From assembly GCF_017599385.1 (NCBI RefSeq), contig NZ_JAGFPK010000009.1:1-41241 (forward strand): a stretch of DNA of 41,241 bases, given 5' to 3'. Shown here in pieces: positions 34,623 to 41,241 of the stretch. Position 1 is the stretch's first letter; the number at the start of each line of letters is the position of its first letter. Under the pieces are notes generated by a model that saw only the letters and a list, made by a program, of their open reading frames with translations, made no database searches and had not been told where the DNA came from. Source of the DNA: Ciceribacter sp. L1K22 (lineage in GTDB: Bacteria > Pseudomonadota > Alphaproteobacteria > Rhizobiales > Rhizobiaceae). The translations under genes were made by a program, and so were the position numbers.

Positions 34623-36977
34623 ATGTCGATCGGAGCCACAGCCGCGGCGGAGACACGAGTCAATTCCACCACCACCGGTGAACAATACGGTGCCACCGTC
34701 ACGGCGCTTTCGGGCGGCGGCTGGGTGGTGACCTGGACGTCCGACGGGCAGGACGGGTCCGACACCGGCATCTACCAGCAGCGCTACACCGCAGCGGGCG
34801 TGGCCACCGGCGGGGAAGTGCTTGTCAATTCGACCACGACCGGCGCCCAGAGCAGCGCCACCGTCACCGCGCTGACCGATGGCGGCTGGGTGACCTCCTG
34901 GGTTTCCGATGGTCAGGACGGCGATGGCAGCGGCATCTTTCAACAGCGCTACAATTCCTCCGGCGTCGCCGTGGACAGCGAAGAGCAGGTCAACACCGAG
35001 ACAGCAGGCACGCAGGCCGCACCCGCGATCGCGGCGCTTGCCGATGGCGGCTGGGTCGTCACTTGGCACACCTATGACCAGGACGGCGACGGCTACGGCA
35101 TCTTCCAGCAGGCCTACAATGCCGACGGCAGTCTCCAGGGCGCCGAAGTCCAGGTCAACACGACCTCGGCCGGCTGGCAGATGAACCCGGTCGTCACGGC
35201 GCTTGAGGATGGTGGCTGGGTCGTGGCCTGGAGCACCAACCAGGACGGGATCGACTACGACGTCTACCAGCAGCGCTTCAATGCGGACGGCACCGAATAC
35301 GGCTCCGAGACGCGCGTCAACACCACCCTGTCGAGCGCCCAGACGGTCCGGGCGGTGACGGGGCTTGCCGACGGCGGCTGGGTCGTAACGTGGAGCTCCG
35401 ACACCCAGGACGGCGACGACTACGGCATCTATCAGCAGCGTTACGCGGCCAATGGCTCCCTCGTCGGCTCCGAGACCCGGATCAACACCACCACCGCGAA
35501 CGGCCAGATCGATCCCTCCGTCGCGGGGCTTGCCGATGGCGGCTGGGTGGTGACCTGGACCTCCTGGGAGCAGGACGGCTCGGGCCAGGGCATCTATATG
35601 CAGCGCTACAGCGCCAACGGCGTGGCGATCGGTACAGAAACGCTGGTCAACGTGACGACGGCGGACGAACAGTTCAAAAGCTGGGTCACGGCGCTGCCGA
35701 ACGGCAGCTGGATTGTCACCTGGAGCTCGGCGGGCCAGGACGGCGACGGCTCCGGCGTCTACCAGCGCTATTACGCCGCGGACATCAAGGGAACGAGCGC
35801 CGCCAACACCCTGACGGGAACGGCCTTCGCCGAGACCATCTACGGCTATGCCGGCGACGATACGCTGAACGGTGGGGCTGGCGCCGACATCCTGATCGGC
35901 GGCACCGGAAACGACAAATACTATGTCGACAACACGAATGACGTCGTCACCGAAGCCGCCAGCCAGGGCACCGATACGGTCAGCGCGTCTGTCAGTTTCA
36001 CGCTCGGCGCCAATATCGAGAAGCTCGTCCTGACGGGCACCTCCAAACTATCGGGCACGGGCAATTCGCTCAACAATACCCTGACGGGCAATAGCGCCAA
36101 TAACTACCTGCGCGGCATGGCCGGCAACGACGTGCTGGATGGCAAGGCCGGCGCCGACACGATGTGGGGCGGAACGGGCAACGACACCTATTATGTCGAT
36201 AACGGGAGCGATACGGTGGCCGAAGCCTCGGGCGAAGGCACCGACACCGTGCGGGCAAGTCGCAGCTATAGGCTGACCGCCAATGTCGAGAACCTGGTGC
36301 TGACGGGCACCGACGATATCGACGGCACCGGCAACGTCCTCAACAACGTCATAACCGGCAACAGCGGCGACAACACGCTGGACGGCGGCGGTACCGGCAA
36401 TGACACGCTGTCGGGCGGCGCGGGCAATGACCAACTGCTCGGAGGCTTCGGCAACGACACCCTGCTGGGCGGAACCGGCAATGACAGACTGTCGGGTAAG
36501 AACGGTGCCGACACGTTGAAAGGCGGCAGCGGGAACGATTGGCTCTTCGGCGACATAATCAGCATCTATGCCGGCAGTAACGATAAGCTCTATGGCGACG
36601 CGGGCAACGATCGGCTCTACGGCTACCATGGTGCCGACGCTCTCCACGGAGGGACCGGGCAGGATGTCTTCGTCTATTCCTCTACCGCTGACTCGACGGT
36701 TGACGCCAAAGGCCGCGACACGATCTACGACTTCAAGCACTCCGAAGGCGACTTGATCGATCTGGAGAGAATTGATGCCAATACAAAGGCATATGAAAAC
36801 CAGACATTCTCCTTCATCGGCGAGAAGTCCTTTTCCGGCAGGGCGGGCGAGCTTCGCTACGTCCACAAGAGCGGCGACACATTCGTCTATGCTGATGACG
36901 ACGGCGACAAGAAGGCCGACTTCTCGATCAAGCTCGAAGGTACCATCGACCTCGTGAAGGGCGATTTCGTCCTGTGA
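34623..36977 (+). CDS. Class A array protein, most regular propeller-like head; variant export domain
   Basis: 784 residues from ATG 34623 with GGGAG (34611-34615) 7 nt upstream; the in-frame extension to 34572 is rejected. Begins MSIGATAAAE. The seven blades (about 8-385) are the most regular of the array, nearly all with SDGQDGxxxGIYQQRY. Two linker modules (DKYYVDNTNDVV, DTYYVDNGSDTV). Late in the RTX part there is an insertion that breaks the nonapeptides (DWLFGDIISIYAGSNDKL). The export domain from about 678 is a third type: GQDVFVYSSTADST, DFKHSEGDLIDLERID and DDDGDKKADFSIKL, ending KGDFVL. Lone transcription unit at the end of the array with its own AT-rich control region and a strong terminator. 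Confidence 0.9.
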   Translation: MSIGATAAAETRVNSTTTGEQYGATVTALSGGGWVVTWTSDGQDGSDTGIYQQRYTAAGVATGGEVLVNSTTTGAQSSATVTALTDGGWVTSWVSDGQDGDGSGIFQQRYNSSGVAVDSEEQVNTETAGTQAAPAIAALADGGWVVTWHTYDQDGDGYGIFQQAYNADGSLQGAEVQVNTTSAGWQMNPVVTALEDGGWVVAWSTNQDGIDYDVYQQRFNADGTEYGSETRVNTTLSSAQTVRAVTGLADGGWVVTWSSDTQDGDDYGIYQQRYAANGSLVGSETRINTTTANGQIDPSVAGLADGGWVVTWTSWEQDGSGQGIYMQRYSANGVAIGTETLVNVTTADEQFKSWVTALPNGSWIVTWSSAGQDGDGSGVYQRYYAADIKGTSAANTLTGTAFAETIYGYAGDDTLNGGAGADILIGGTGNDKYYVDNTNDVVTEAASQGTDTVSASVSFTLGANIEKLVLTGTSKLSGTGNSLNNTLTGNSANNYLRGMAGNDVLDGKAGADTMWGGTGNDTYYVDNGSDTVAEASGEGTDTVRASRSYRLTANVENLVLTGTDDIDGTGNVLNNVITGNSGDNTLDGGGTGNDTLSGGAGNDQLLGGFGNDTLLGGTGNDRLSGKNGADTLKGGSGNDWLFGDIISIYAGSNDKLYGDAGNDRLYGYHGADALHGGTGQDVFVYSSTADSTVDAKGRDTIYDFKHSEGDLIDLERIDANTKAYENQTFSFIGEKSFSGRAGELRYVHKSGDTFVYADDDGDKKADFSIKLEGTIDLVKGDFVL

Positions 36978-36984
36978 TATTGAG

Positions 36985-37017
36985 AAGGGCCGGAGGCGTT
37001 CCCGCCTCCGGCCCTTT
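36985..37017 (+). terminator. Rho-independent terminator after the last array gene
   Basis: Perfect 14-bp stem AAGGGCCGGAGGCG (36985-36998) with CGCCTCCGGCCCTT (37003-37016), loop TTCC, beginning 7 bp after the TGA stop and ending in TTT. It lies between convergent genes and may serve both strands. Confidence 0.8.
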
Positions 37018-37041
37018 CCAGCTAACCCGCAGGTTCAGCCC

Positions 37042-38061
37042 TCAGCGCCAGCCGAGCGCCGGCGCCACGTGTTTCAGGATCGCCTCGATCACATGGGCGT
37101 TGTAGGCAACGCCGAGCTGGTTCGGCACGGTCAGGAGCAGCGTGTCGGCCTCGGCGATCGCCTCGTCGCCGCGCAGCTCCTCGATCAGCCGGTCGGGTTC
37201 GGCGGCATAAGAGCGGCCGAAGATCGCGCGGGTGTTCTCGTCGATATAGCCGATCGAATCCTGGTCCTTCGACTGCCCGAAATAGGCGCGGTCCATGTCG
37301 CTGACGATCGCGAAGATCGAGCGGCTGACGGAGACGCGGGGCGTCCGCGTATGACCGGCTTCCGCCCAGGCCTCGCGATAGGCGCGGATCTGCTTCGCCT
37401 GCTGCACGTGGAAGGGTTCGCCCGTCTCGTCGTCCTTGAGAGTCGAGGACTGCAGGTTCATGCCCATCTTCGCCGCCCAGCGGGCCGTGGCATCCGAGCC
37501 GGAACCCCACCAGATGCGCTCGCGCAACCCGTCCGAATGCGGTTCGAGGCGCAGCGGGCCGGGCGGGTTCGGAAACATCGGCCGCGGGTTCGGCCTTGCG
37601 AAGCCTTCGCCCTTCAGGACGTCGAGGAACACCTCGGCATGGCGCCTGCCCATGTCGGCATCGCTCTGGCCTTCCTCCGGCGCGTAGCCGAAGTAGCGCC
37701 AGCCGTCGATCACCTGTTCCGGCGAGCCGCGCGAGAGCCCGAGCTGCAGCCGCCCCTTCGAGATCAGGTCCGCCGCACCCGCGTCTTCGGCCATGTAGAG
37801 CGGGTTTTCGTAGCGCATGTCGATCACAGCCGTGCCGATCTCGATGGTCGAGGTCTTGGCCCCGACGGCCGAGAGCAGCGGGAAGGGCGAGGCGAGCTGG
37901 CGGGCGAAATGATGCACCCGGAAATAGGCCCCGTCCGCTCCCAGCTCCTCGGCCGCGACCGCAAGGTCGATCGACTGCAGCAGAGCATCGCCCGCCGAAC
38001 GCGTGCCCGACTGGGGCGAGGGCGACCAGTGGCCAAAGGAGAGAAAGCCTATCTTTTTCAT
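37042..38061 (-). CDS. LLM-class flavin-dependent oxidoreductase (luciferase-like monooxygenase)
   Basis: 339 residues, ATG 38061 (MKKIGFLSFGHWSPSP). Family features along the chain: LAVAAEELGADGAYFRVHHF (about 33-52), the TIEIGTAVIDMRYENPLYMAED stretch (about 71-92) typical of the bacterial luciferase-like TIM barrel, and RLQLGLSRGSPEQ (about 103-115) near the flavin phosphate site. The late part, DTLLLTVPNQLGVAYNAHVIEAI, closes the barrel. It should use reduced FMN (or F420) to oxidise an unknown small organic substrate in the cytoplasm. It reads toward the array and is separated from it by the terminator at 36985. The upstream neighbour is the AI-2E family permease on the same strand, 107 bp away; a shared transcript is possible. 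Confidence 0.9.
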   Translation of the reverse strand: MKKIGFLSFGHWSPSPQSGTRSAGDALLQSIDLAVAAEELGADGAYFRVHHFARQLASPFPLLSAVGAKTSTIEIGTAVIDMRYENPLYMAEDAGAADLISKGRLQLGLSRGSPEQVIDGWRYFGYAPEEGQSDADMGRRHAEVFLDVLKGEGFARPNPRPMFPNPPGPLRLEPHSDGLRERIWWGSGSDATARWAAKMGMNLQSSTLKDDETGEPFHVQQAKQIRAYREAWAEAGHTRTPRVSVSRSIFAIVSDMDRAYFGQSKDQDSIGYIDENTRAIFGRSYAAEPDRLIEELRGDEAIAEADTLLLTVPNQLGVAYNAHVIEAILKHVAPALGWR

Positions 38062-38168
38062 GGGATATCACCGCGACAAGGTTTCAGGGCGTGCCGTTGC
38101 GGCACTTCGTAGCCGCGATATAGGCAATCGCGGTCCGCCCCACAACGCGCCGGCGATGAACGCAGTGT

Positions 38169-39305
38169 CTATGGCGTCCCGCGTGCTTCCTGCCGCTCCT
38201 CCGCGCTCGGTGCCGGTTGCTGGGCGGCGAGGAAGTTGCCGAAGGCGGCAAGGCTGTCGAAGTGGTCGCAGATCACCTTGATGACGACGAGGATCGGCAC
38301 GGCCAGCAGCGCGCCGATGAAGCCCCAGATCCACGACCAGAACGAGATCGAGATGAACACCGCGACGGTGTTGAGCTCCAGTCGCCGGCCGAGCAGCAGC
38401 GGCGTGACGAACTGGCCCTCGATGACATTGCAACAGAGCACGAAGGCAGGACCGGCGAGGCCGAAGAGCAGGCTGTCATAGGTGGCGAAAGAGATCATCG
38501 CGACGAGCACGATGTTGATCAGCGCGCCGACATAGGGAAGGTAGTTGAGGAGTGCCGCCGCCACGCCCCAGACGAAGGCGTTCGGTATCCCGATCAGCCA
38601 GAGGCCGAGGCCGACCACCACGCCGAGCCCGATATTGATCAGCGTGATGGTGAAGAGATAGCGGGAAACCACCTGTTCCACGGTGTAGGCGGCGCGCAGC
38701 ACGCGTTTCTTGTCGCTGAGCCGCGGCACGCTCTGGACGATCTTCTCGTAGAACAGCGGTCCCGAGGCGAGCAGGAAAAGCGACAGCACGAAGGTGATGG
38801 CGAGCGTCGTGACGATCGAGAGCGCGGTGCCGGCCGCGATCGACAGGATGCCGGGCTGTGCCACCACCACCTTCTGCACGCCCCGTTCGCTGATCGCCTC
38901 CGTCGCCTTGTCGATCTCCTGGGTGGCCTGCACCGCCTGCTCGACCGTCGCCTGCAGCGTGTGGATCTTGACCTTCAGCCGCTCGGTGATACGGGGCGCG
39001 TCGGCGAGAAGCTCCGACACCGGCCCGCTGACGAGATAGCCCATGACCGTGATGGAGGCGGTGATCGAAATCACAAGTACCGTGGCCGAAAGCGCCGGCG
39101 GAATGGCGTATGTCCCGAGAAAGCGGACGATCGGTGTCAGCGTCAGCGAAATCAGGAAGGACAGCACGATGGGAGTGAGAAATTCCCGCCCGAGGTAAAG
39201 TCCGTAGACGATCAGAAGCAGGAGAATGAAGCCGATGTATTTCTGCAGCCGCGATGTGCCCTGCGGCGCGGGCGTTTCGGTGGCCGGTGCGGGCTCGGAT
39301 GTCAT
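38169..39305 (-). CDS. AI-2E family (PerM/YdiK-like) permease
   Basis: 378 residues from ATG 39305 (MTSEPAPATETPAPQ), chosen over 39359 because GGGAG lies upstream at the right spacing. The N-terminal tail is proline-rich and cytoplasmic. Then come a pair of membrane helices (IGFILLLLIVYGLYLG; FLTPIVLSFLISLTLTPIV), a third (ATVLVISITASITVMGYLV), a soluble coiled segment with many charged residues (about 95-155), and five further hydrophobic segments including NAFVWGVAAALLNYLPYVGA and FVTPLLLGRRLELNTVAVF, the family's typical late motifs. Members export small molecules or act in sodium/proton exchange; the name comes from autoinducer-2 and does not prove that substrate. Confidence 0.9.
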   Translation of the reverse strand: MTSEPAPATETPAPQGTSRLQKYIGFILLLLIVYGLYLGREFLTPIVLSFLISLTLTPIVRFLGTYAIPPALSATVLVISITASITVMGYLVSGPVSELLADAPRITERLKVKIHTLQATVEQAVQATQEIDKATEAISERGVQKVVVAQPGILSIAAGTALSIVTTLAITFVLSLFLLASGPLFYEKIVQSVPRLSDKKRVLRAAYTVEQVVSRYLFTITLINIGLGVVVGLGLWLIGIPNAFVWGVAAALLNYLPYVGALINIVLVAMISFATYDSLLFGLAGPAFVLCCNVIEGQFVTPLLLGRRLELNTVAVFISISFWSWIWGFIGALLAVPILVVIKVICDHFDSLAAFGNFLAAQQPAPSAEERQEARGTP

Positions 39306-39402
39306 TCGCTGGGCTCCCTCTGGGCCCGGACGGTGACCGACCGCCCACCCCGACGGCACGGGGGCCGGCGGGGTGGGAGCGGCGACGCCGGACGTGCTCC
39401 GG

Positions 39403-39876
39403 CTACTTCTTGTTGATGTCGTTGACAGCGAGCGATGTCAGCTTGGAGTTCGCCGCCTTCTCCTGGTCGAGGATTTCGGAGAGCAGGACGTGAGCCTCCT
39501 CGTTGCCGAGCACCTTTGCCCATTCGCGCAGCGAACCGTAGCGGGCGATCTCGTAGTGCTCGACAGCCTGGGCCGCCGCCAGCAGGCCGGCGTTGAGCGC
39601 GACACCTTCGGCCTCCTCGGCGATGCCTTCGGTTTCCTTGATCAGCCCCTCGGTGGCGTCGCACTTGGCGCCCTCGGGCTTCACGTTGATCGTGGCGAAG
39701 ACCTTTTCCAGAATCTTGACCTGGTCCTTGGTCTCCTTCAGATGCCCCTCGATCGCATCCTTGAGCTTCTTGTCCTTCGCCGCGCTCGCCACCTTCGGCA
39801 TGGCCTTGGTCAGCGCGTTTTCGGCCCAGTAGACATCCTTCAGCGTATGTTCGAACAGTTCGGAAAGCGTCTTCAT
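39403..39876 (-). CDS. YciE/YciF-type ferritin-like protein (DUF892)
   Basis: 157 residues from ATG 39876 (MKTLSELFEHTLKDVYWAENAL), GAGGGAG upstream; the in-frame start at 39906 has no ribosome site. The opening motif LKDVYWAENALTKAMPK and the later HLKETKDQVKILEKVF and AVEHYEIARYGSLREWAK carry the E, E/H and EHYE residues expected for a four-helix ferritin-like di-iron bundle. In enterobacteria, YciE/YciF are stress-induced and linked to osmotic and general stress responses; the same role here is inference. A hairpin GCCGGA/TCCGGC overlaps the stop (39387-39403) and a longer one lies at 39344-39377, possibly weak terminators. Confidence 0.9.
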   Translation of the reverse strand: MKTLSELFEHTLKDVYWAENALTKAMPKVASAAKDKKLKDAIEGHLKETKDQVKILEKVFATINVKPEGAKCDATEGLIKETEGIAEEAEGVALNAGLLAAAQAVEHYEIARYGSLREWAKVLGNEEAHVLLSEILDQEKAANSKLTSLAVNDINKK

Positions 39877-39973
39877 CGTAACTCCCTCGGTTTGAGTGCA
39901 GCACAAACGATCCGACAGTCGTTTTGTTCCTGAGTTGCAACCGGAAAGCGCAGATTGACGCCCCGGCCGCCTG

Positions 39974-40516
39974 TCATCCGGACCCTTCCGGGGCGAAGCT
40001 GTAGTGCAGCCGCACGCAGCCCCGGTCGAGCACCTTGGCGCTCAAGAGCGTCGGGCTGGCGCGAAAGCCGGTCAGCGGAAAGAGCGGGCGCCCGCCGCCC
40101 AGCATTTCCGGGATCACGTAGATCTCGATCTCGTCCAGGGCCCCGCGCTCGAGAAAGGCCATCTGCAAGGCCCCGCCGCCCAGCATCCAGACATCGCCGT
40201 CATCGAGCCCGCGCAGCTCGCCGATCAGCGCGTCGACATCGCTTCGCGTTTCGAGCGGACCCTTCGGGTCTTCGATCGGCCGCGAGGTAACGACGATGCA
40301 GCGCTGCGCGCCATAGGGCCAGGGGGAGGGGTCGCGGGCGAGGAAATCATAGGTGCCGCGCCCCATCACGACGGTGCGGATACGCTCGATGAACAGGCGA
40401 TAGTCATGCTCGCCGAGATCCATGCCGTCATATTGGAACAGCCAGTCGAGAGTGTCGTCCTCCGTGGCGATTAGCCCGTCGAGACTGGCGGCGATATATC
40501 CGAGAATGCGGGCCAT
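39974..40516 (-). CDS. RibD C-terminal/dihydrofolate reductase-like domain protein
   Basis: 180 residues from ATG 40516 (MARILGYIAASLDGLIA). Of the two adjacent ATGs, this one has the better spacing (7 nt) to AAGGGAG; much longer in-frame starts are rejected because they would read through the TetR promoter and coding region. Family signs: YIAASLDGLIA at the N-terminus, TVVMGRGTYDFL (about 47-58), CIVVTSRP, and DVWMLGGGALQMAFLERGALDEIEIYVIPEMLGGGRPLFP (starting near 108) in segments typical of the RibD/DHFR fold that binds NADPH. The substrate is unknown; such single-domain proteins are usually not true folate reductases. Divergent from a TetR regulator with an operator between, so it is probably its target. 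Confidence 0.88.
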   Translation of the reverse strand: MARILGYIAASLDGLIATEDDTLDWLFQYDGMDLGEHDYRLFIERIRTVVMGRGTYDFLARDPSPWPYGAQRCIVVTSRPIEDPKGPLETRSDVDALIGELRGLDDGDVWMLGGGALQMAFLERGALDEIEIYVIPEMLGGGRPLFPLTGFRASPTLLSAKVLDRGCVRLHYSFAPEGSG

Positions 40517-40528
40517 CATGGCGCTCCC

Positions 40529-40557
40529 TTGATTCATAAACGAATGTACGTTTATAT
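40529..40557 (+). promoter_or_regulatory. Promoter with embedded palindromic operator between divergent genes
   Basis: An inverted repeat ATAAACG (40536-40542) and CGTTTAT (40549-40555) with a 6-bp spacer fills the 46-bp gap between the two start codons. On the plus strand it lies between a -35-like TTGATT (40529-40534) and a -10-like TTATAT (40552-40557), spacing 17 bp, so a bound repressor would block the promoter. The expected transcription start falls at or next to the TetR ATG (40563). Confidence 0.7.
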
Positions 40558-40562
40558 ATTTC

Positions 40563-41111
40563 ATGGCCAGACACAAGACGATATCCGACGAGACGCTGCT
40601 CGACCTGCTGCTCGAGACGATCATGGAGACCGGCCCCGCCGGGCTCACCTTCTCCCGCGCCGCCAAAGCCGGCGGGCTCGCCCCCGCCACGCTGGTGCAG
40701 CGCTACGGTGACCGCGAGGCGCTGGTGGAAGCGATCCTGCTGCGCGCCTGGGACCGGCTGGACGAAGAGACCGAGCGGGCGGATGCGGAAGAAGCCGAGA
40801 CCGGCCAGGGTGCCATCGACCTGCTGCTGCGCCTGATGCCGCCCGAACAGGCCGAGCGCGACACCACCGACGGCCTGCTGCTGCTGCGCGAGGATATCCG
40901 CAATCCGAAACTGCGCGCCCGCGGCGCTGCCTGGGGCCACCGCCTCGCCGAAGCCCTCGGCCGCCGGCTGTCAGCGGACCCGCAGGAGGGCCGCCGCCTC
41001 GGCTGGCAGATGGCAAGCCTCTGGCAGGGCGCCTACACCTGGTGGGCGTTTACCCGCGAGGAACCCGCCGACGGCGCGATCCGCCGGGTGCTGGAAGAGT
41101 GGATCGGATAG
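40563..41111 (+). CDS. TetR/AcrR-family transcriptional regulator
   Basis: 182 residues from ATG 40563. The N-terminal helix-turn-helix (about 8-52) is typical: ISDETLLDLLLETIMETGPA, then TFSRAAKAGGLAPATLVQRYG and DREALVEAILLRAW. The rest (about 60-180) is the helical ligand-binding and dimer domain. No Shine-Dalgarno precedes the ATG and the promoter places transcription start close to it, so the mRNA may be leaderless. By family habit it represses itself and the divergent RibD-domain gene through the palindrome at 40536-40555; the ligand is unknown. Confidence 0.92.
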   Translation: MARHKTISDETLLDLLLETIMETGPAGLTFSRAAKAGGLAPATLVQRYGDREALVEAILLRAWDRLDEETERADAEEAETGQGAIDLLLRLMPPEQAERDTTDGLLLLREDIRNPKLRARGAAWGHRLAEALGRRLSADPQEGRRLGWQMASLWQGAYTWWAFTREEPADGAIRRVLEEWIG

Positions 41112-41155
41112 GACCGGCCGGTTGTCGCCCCCCGCGACGACGCCCGCACCCGCCC

Positions 41156-41241
41156 TCAGAATGCGATCCTGACCTTTGCGGTTGCGGTGTGCTCGCGGGC
41201 GGTGTCGCCGAAGCGGCCGTTGTAGCCGATGCCGAGGGTGG
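41156..41241 (-). CDS. Autotransporter beta-barrel protein, C-terminal end only (rest outside window)
   Basis: On the minus strand an open frame enters from the right edge and stops with TGA (41158-41156). It reads TLGIGYNGRFGDTAREHTAT and then AKVRIAF. An alternating strand pattern, G-Y/F-x-G-x-F-G, and a terminal phenylalanine are the usual last two strands of an autotransporter outer-membrane barrel (type V secretion), where the final F is needed for assembly by the BAM complex. Only 27 residues are visible, so the passenger domain and full family are unknown. It is convergent with the TetR gene, 44 bp away. Confidence 0.65.
   Translation of the reverse strand, partial: TLGIGYNGRFGDTAREHTATAKVRIAF

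Noticed and set aside
760..36977. Serralysin-type metalloproteases
   Set aside because: The C-terminal domain is of that type, but no HEXXH zinc motif or other peptidase sequence is present in any array protein.
1..36977. CRISPR array or satellite DNA
   Set aside because: The short periodicity is the coding nonapeptide repeat in frame; there are no uniform repeats with unique spacers.
37022..38071. Alternative frame of 349 codons over the luciferase-like gene
   Set aside because: The overlapping frame 37042-38061 has clear family motifs; this one is a shadow rich in R, G and A.
1..41241. Insertion sequences or phage genes as the cause of array growth
   Set aside because: I see no transposase, integrase, terminal inverted repeats or target-site duplications; homologous recombination between the repeats is a sufficient explanation.

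Overview
The window comes from a GC-rich alphaproteobacterium, most likely of the Rhizobiaceae or a close relative. This rests on codon use (GGC, GAC, AAC and GTC dominate), some GTG/TTG starts, a serralysin-type C-terminus on many secreted proteins, and the accompanying families (two AraC-type regulators, a LuxR-type regulator, CheW, an AI-2E family permease, a YciE/DUF892 ferritin-like protein, DUF2171). The genus is inferred, not shown.

Positions 1-36977 are dominated by an unusual array of fifteen paralogous genes (fourteen complete, one cut by the left edge), all on the + strand. Each encodes a protein without a signal peptide. Each has an N-terminal head, a run of RTX (GGxGxDxLx) calcium-binding nonapeptides broken by one to four copies of a roughly 70-90-residue linker module, and a C-terminal domain of about 105 residues like that of serralysins, ending in KGDFIL or KGDFVL. 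That ending fits the type I (ABC exporter) secretion signal. No exporter genes and no catalytic motif are present. The heads are of two unrelated kinds. Eight proteins (class A: 760, 4332, 12093, 14757, 19954, 22589, 26303, 34623) carry seven copies of a roughly 50-residue repeat built round LADGGWVVTW and GIYQQRY, read here as a seven-bladed beta-propeller. Six (class B: 6507, 8203, 10254, 28777, 30320, 31896) carry a beta-solenoid-like head with TNxGxI repeats that joins the RTX part through a YDGR(L/S)G motif. The tails are very similar, in places almost identical between neighbours, while the heads diverge. This looks like a family expanded by tandem duplication and reshaped by recombination. 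My working hypothesis is a diversifying set of exported adhesin or matrix proteins.

Layout: 1-542 tail of one copy; 760-2988 class A; 3005-4024 AraC regulator (minus), divergent from a probable six-gene operon (4332-17366: A, B, B, B, A, A); 17379-19394 a BASS-family transporter and an AraC regulator (minus); 19954-24871 two class A genes behind a strongly structured leader; 25032-26189 LuxR-type regulator followed by a perfect 16-bp palindrome and another class A gene; 28397-28630 a small DUF2171 protein; 28777-33389 three class B genes; 33464-33979 an orphan CheW with a poly-glycine linker and a WQEF tail (minus); 34623-36977 the last class A gene, behind an AT-rich island and closed by a good terminator.

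From 37042 to the right edge the content is ordinary chromosomal: a flavin-dependent (luciferase-like) monooxygenase, an AI-2E family permease, a YciE-type ferritin-like protein, a RibD/DHFR-domain reductase divergent from a TetR regulator with a clear operator between them, and the C-terminal end of an autotransporter barrel running off the right edge. I see no rRNA, tRNA, CRISPR, insertion sequence or phage gene.
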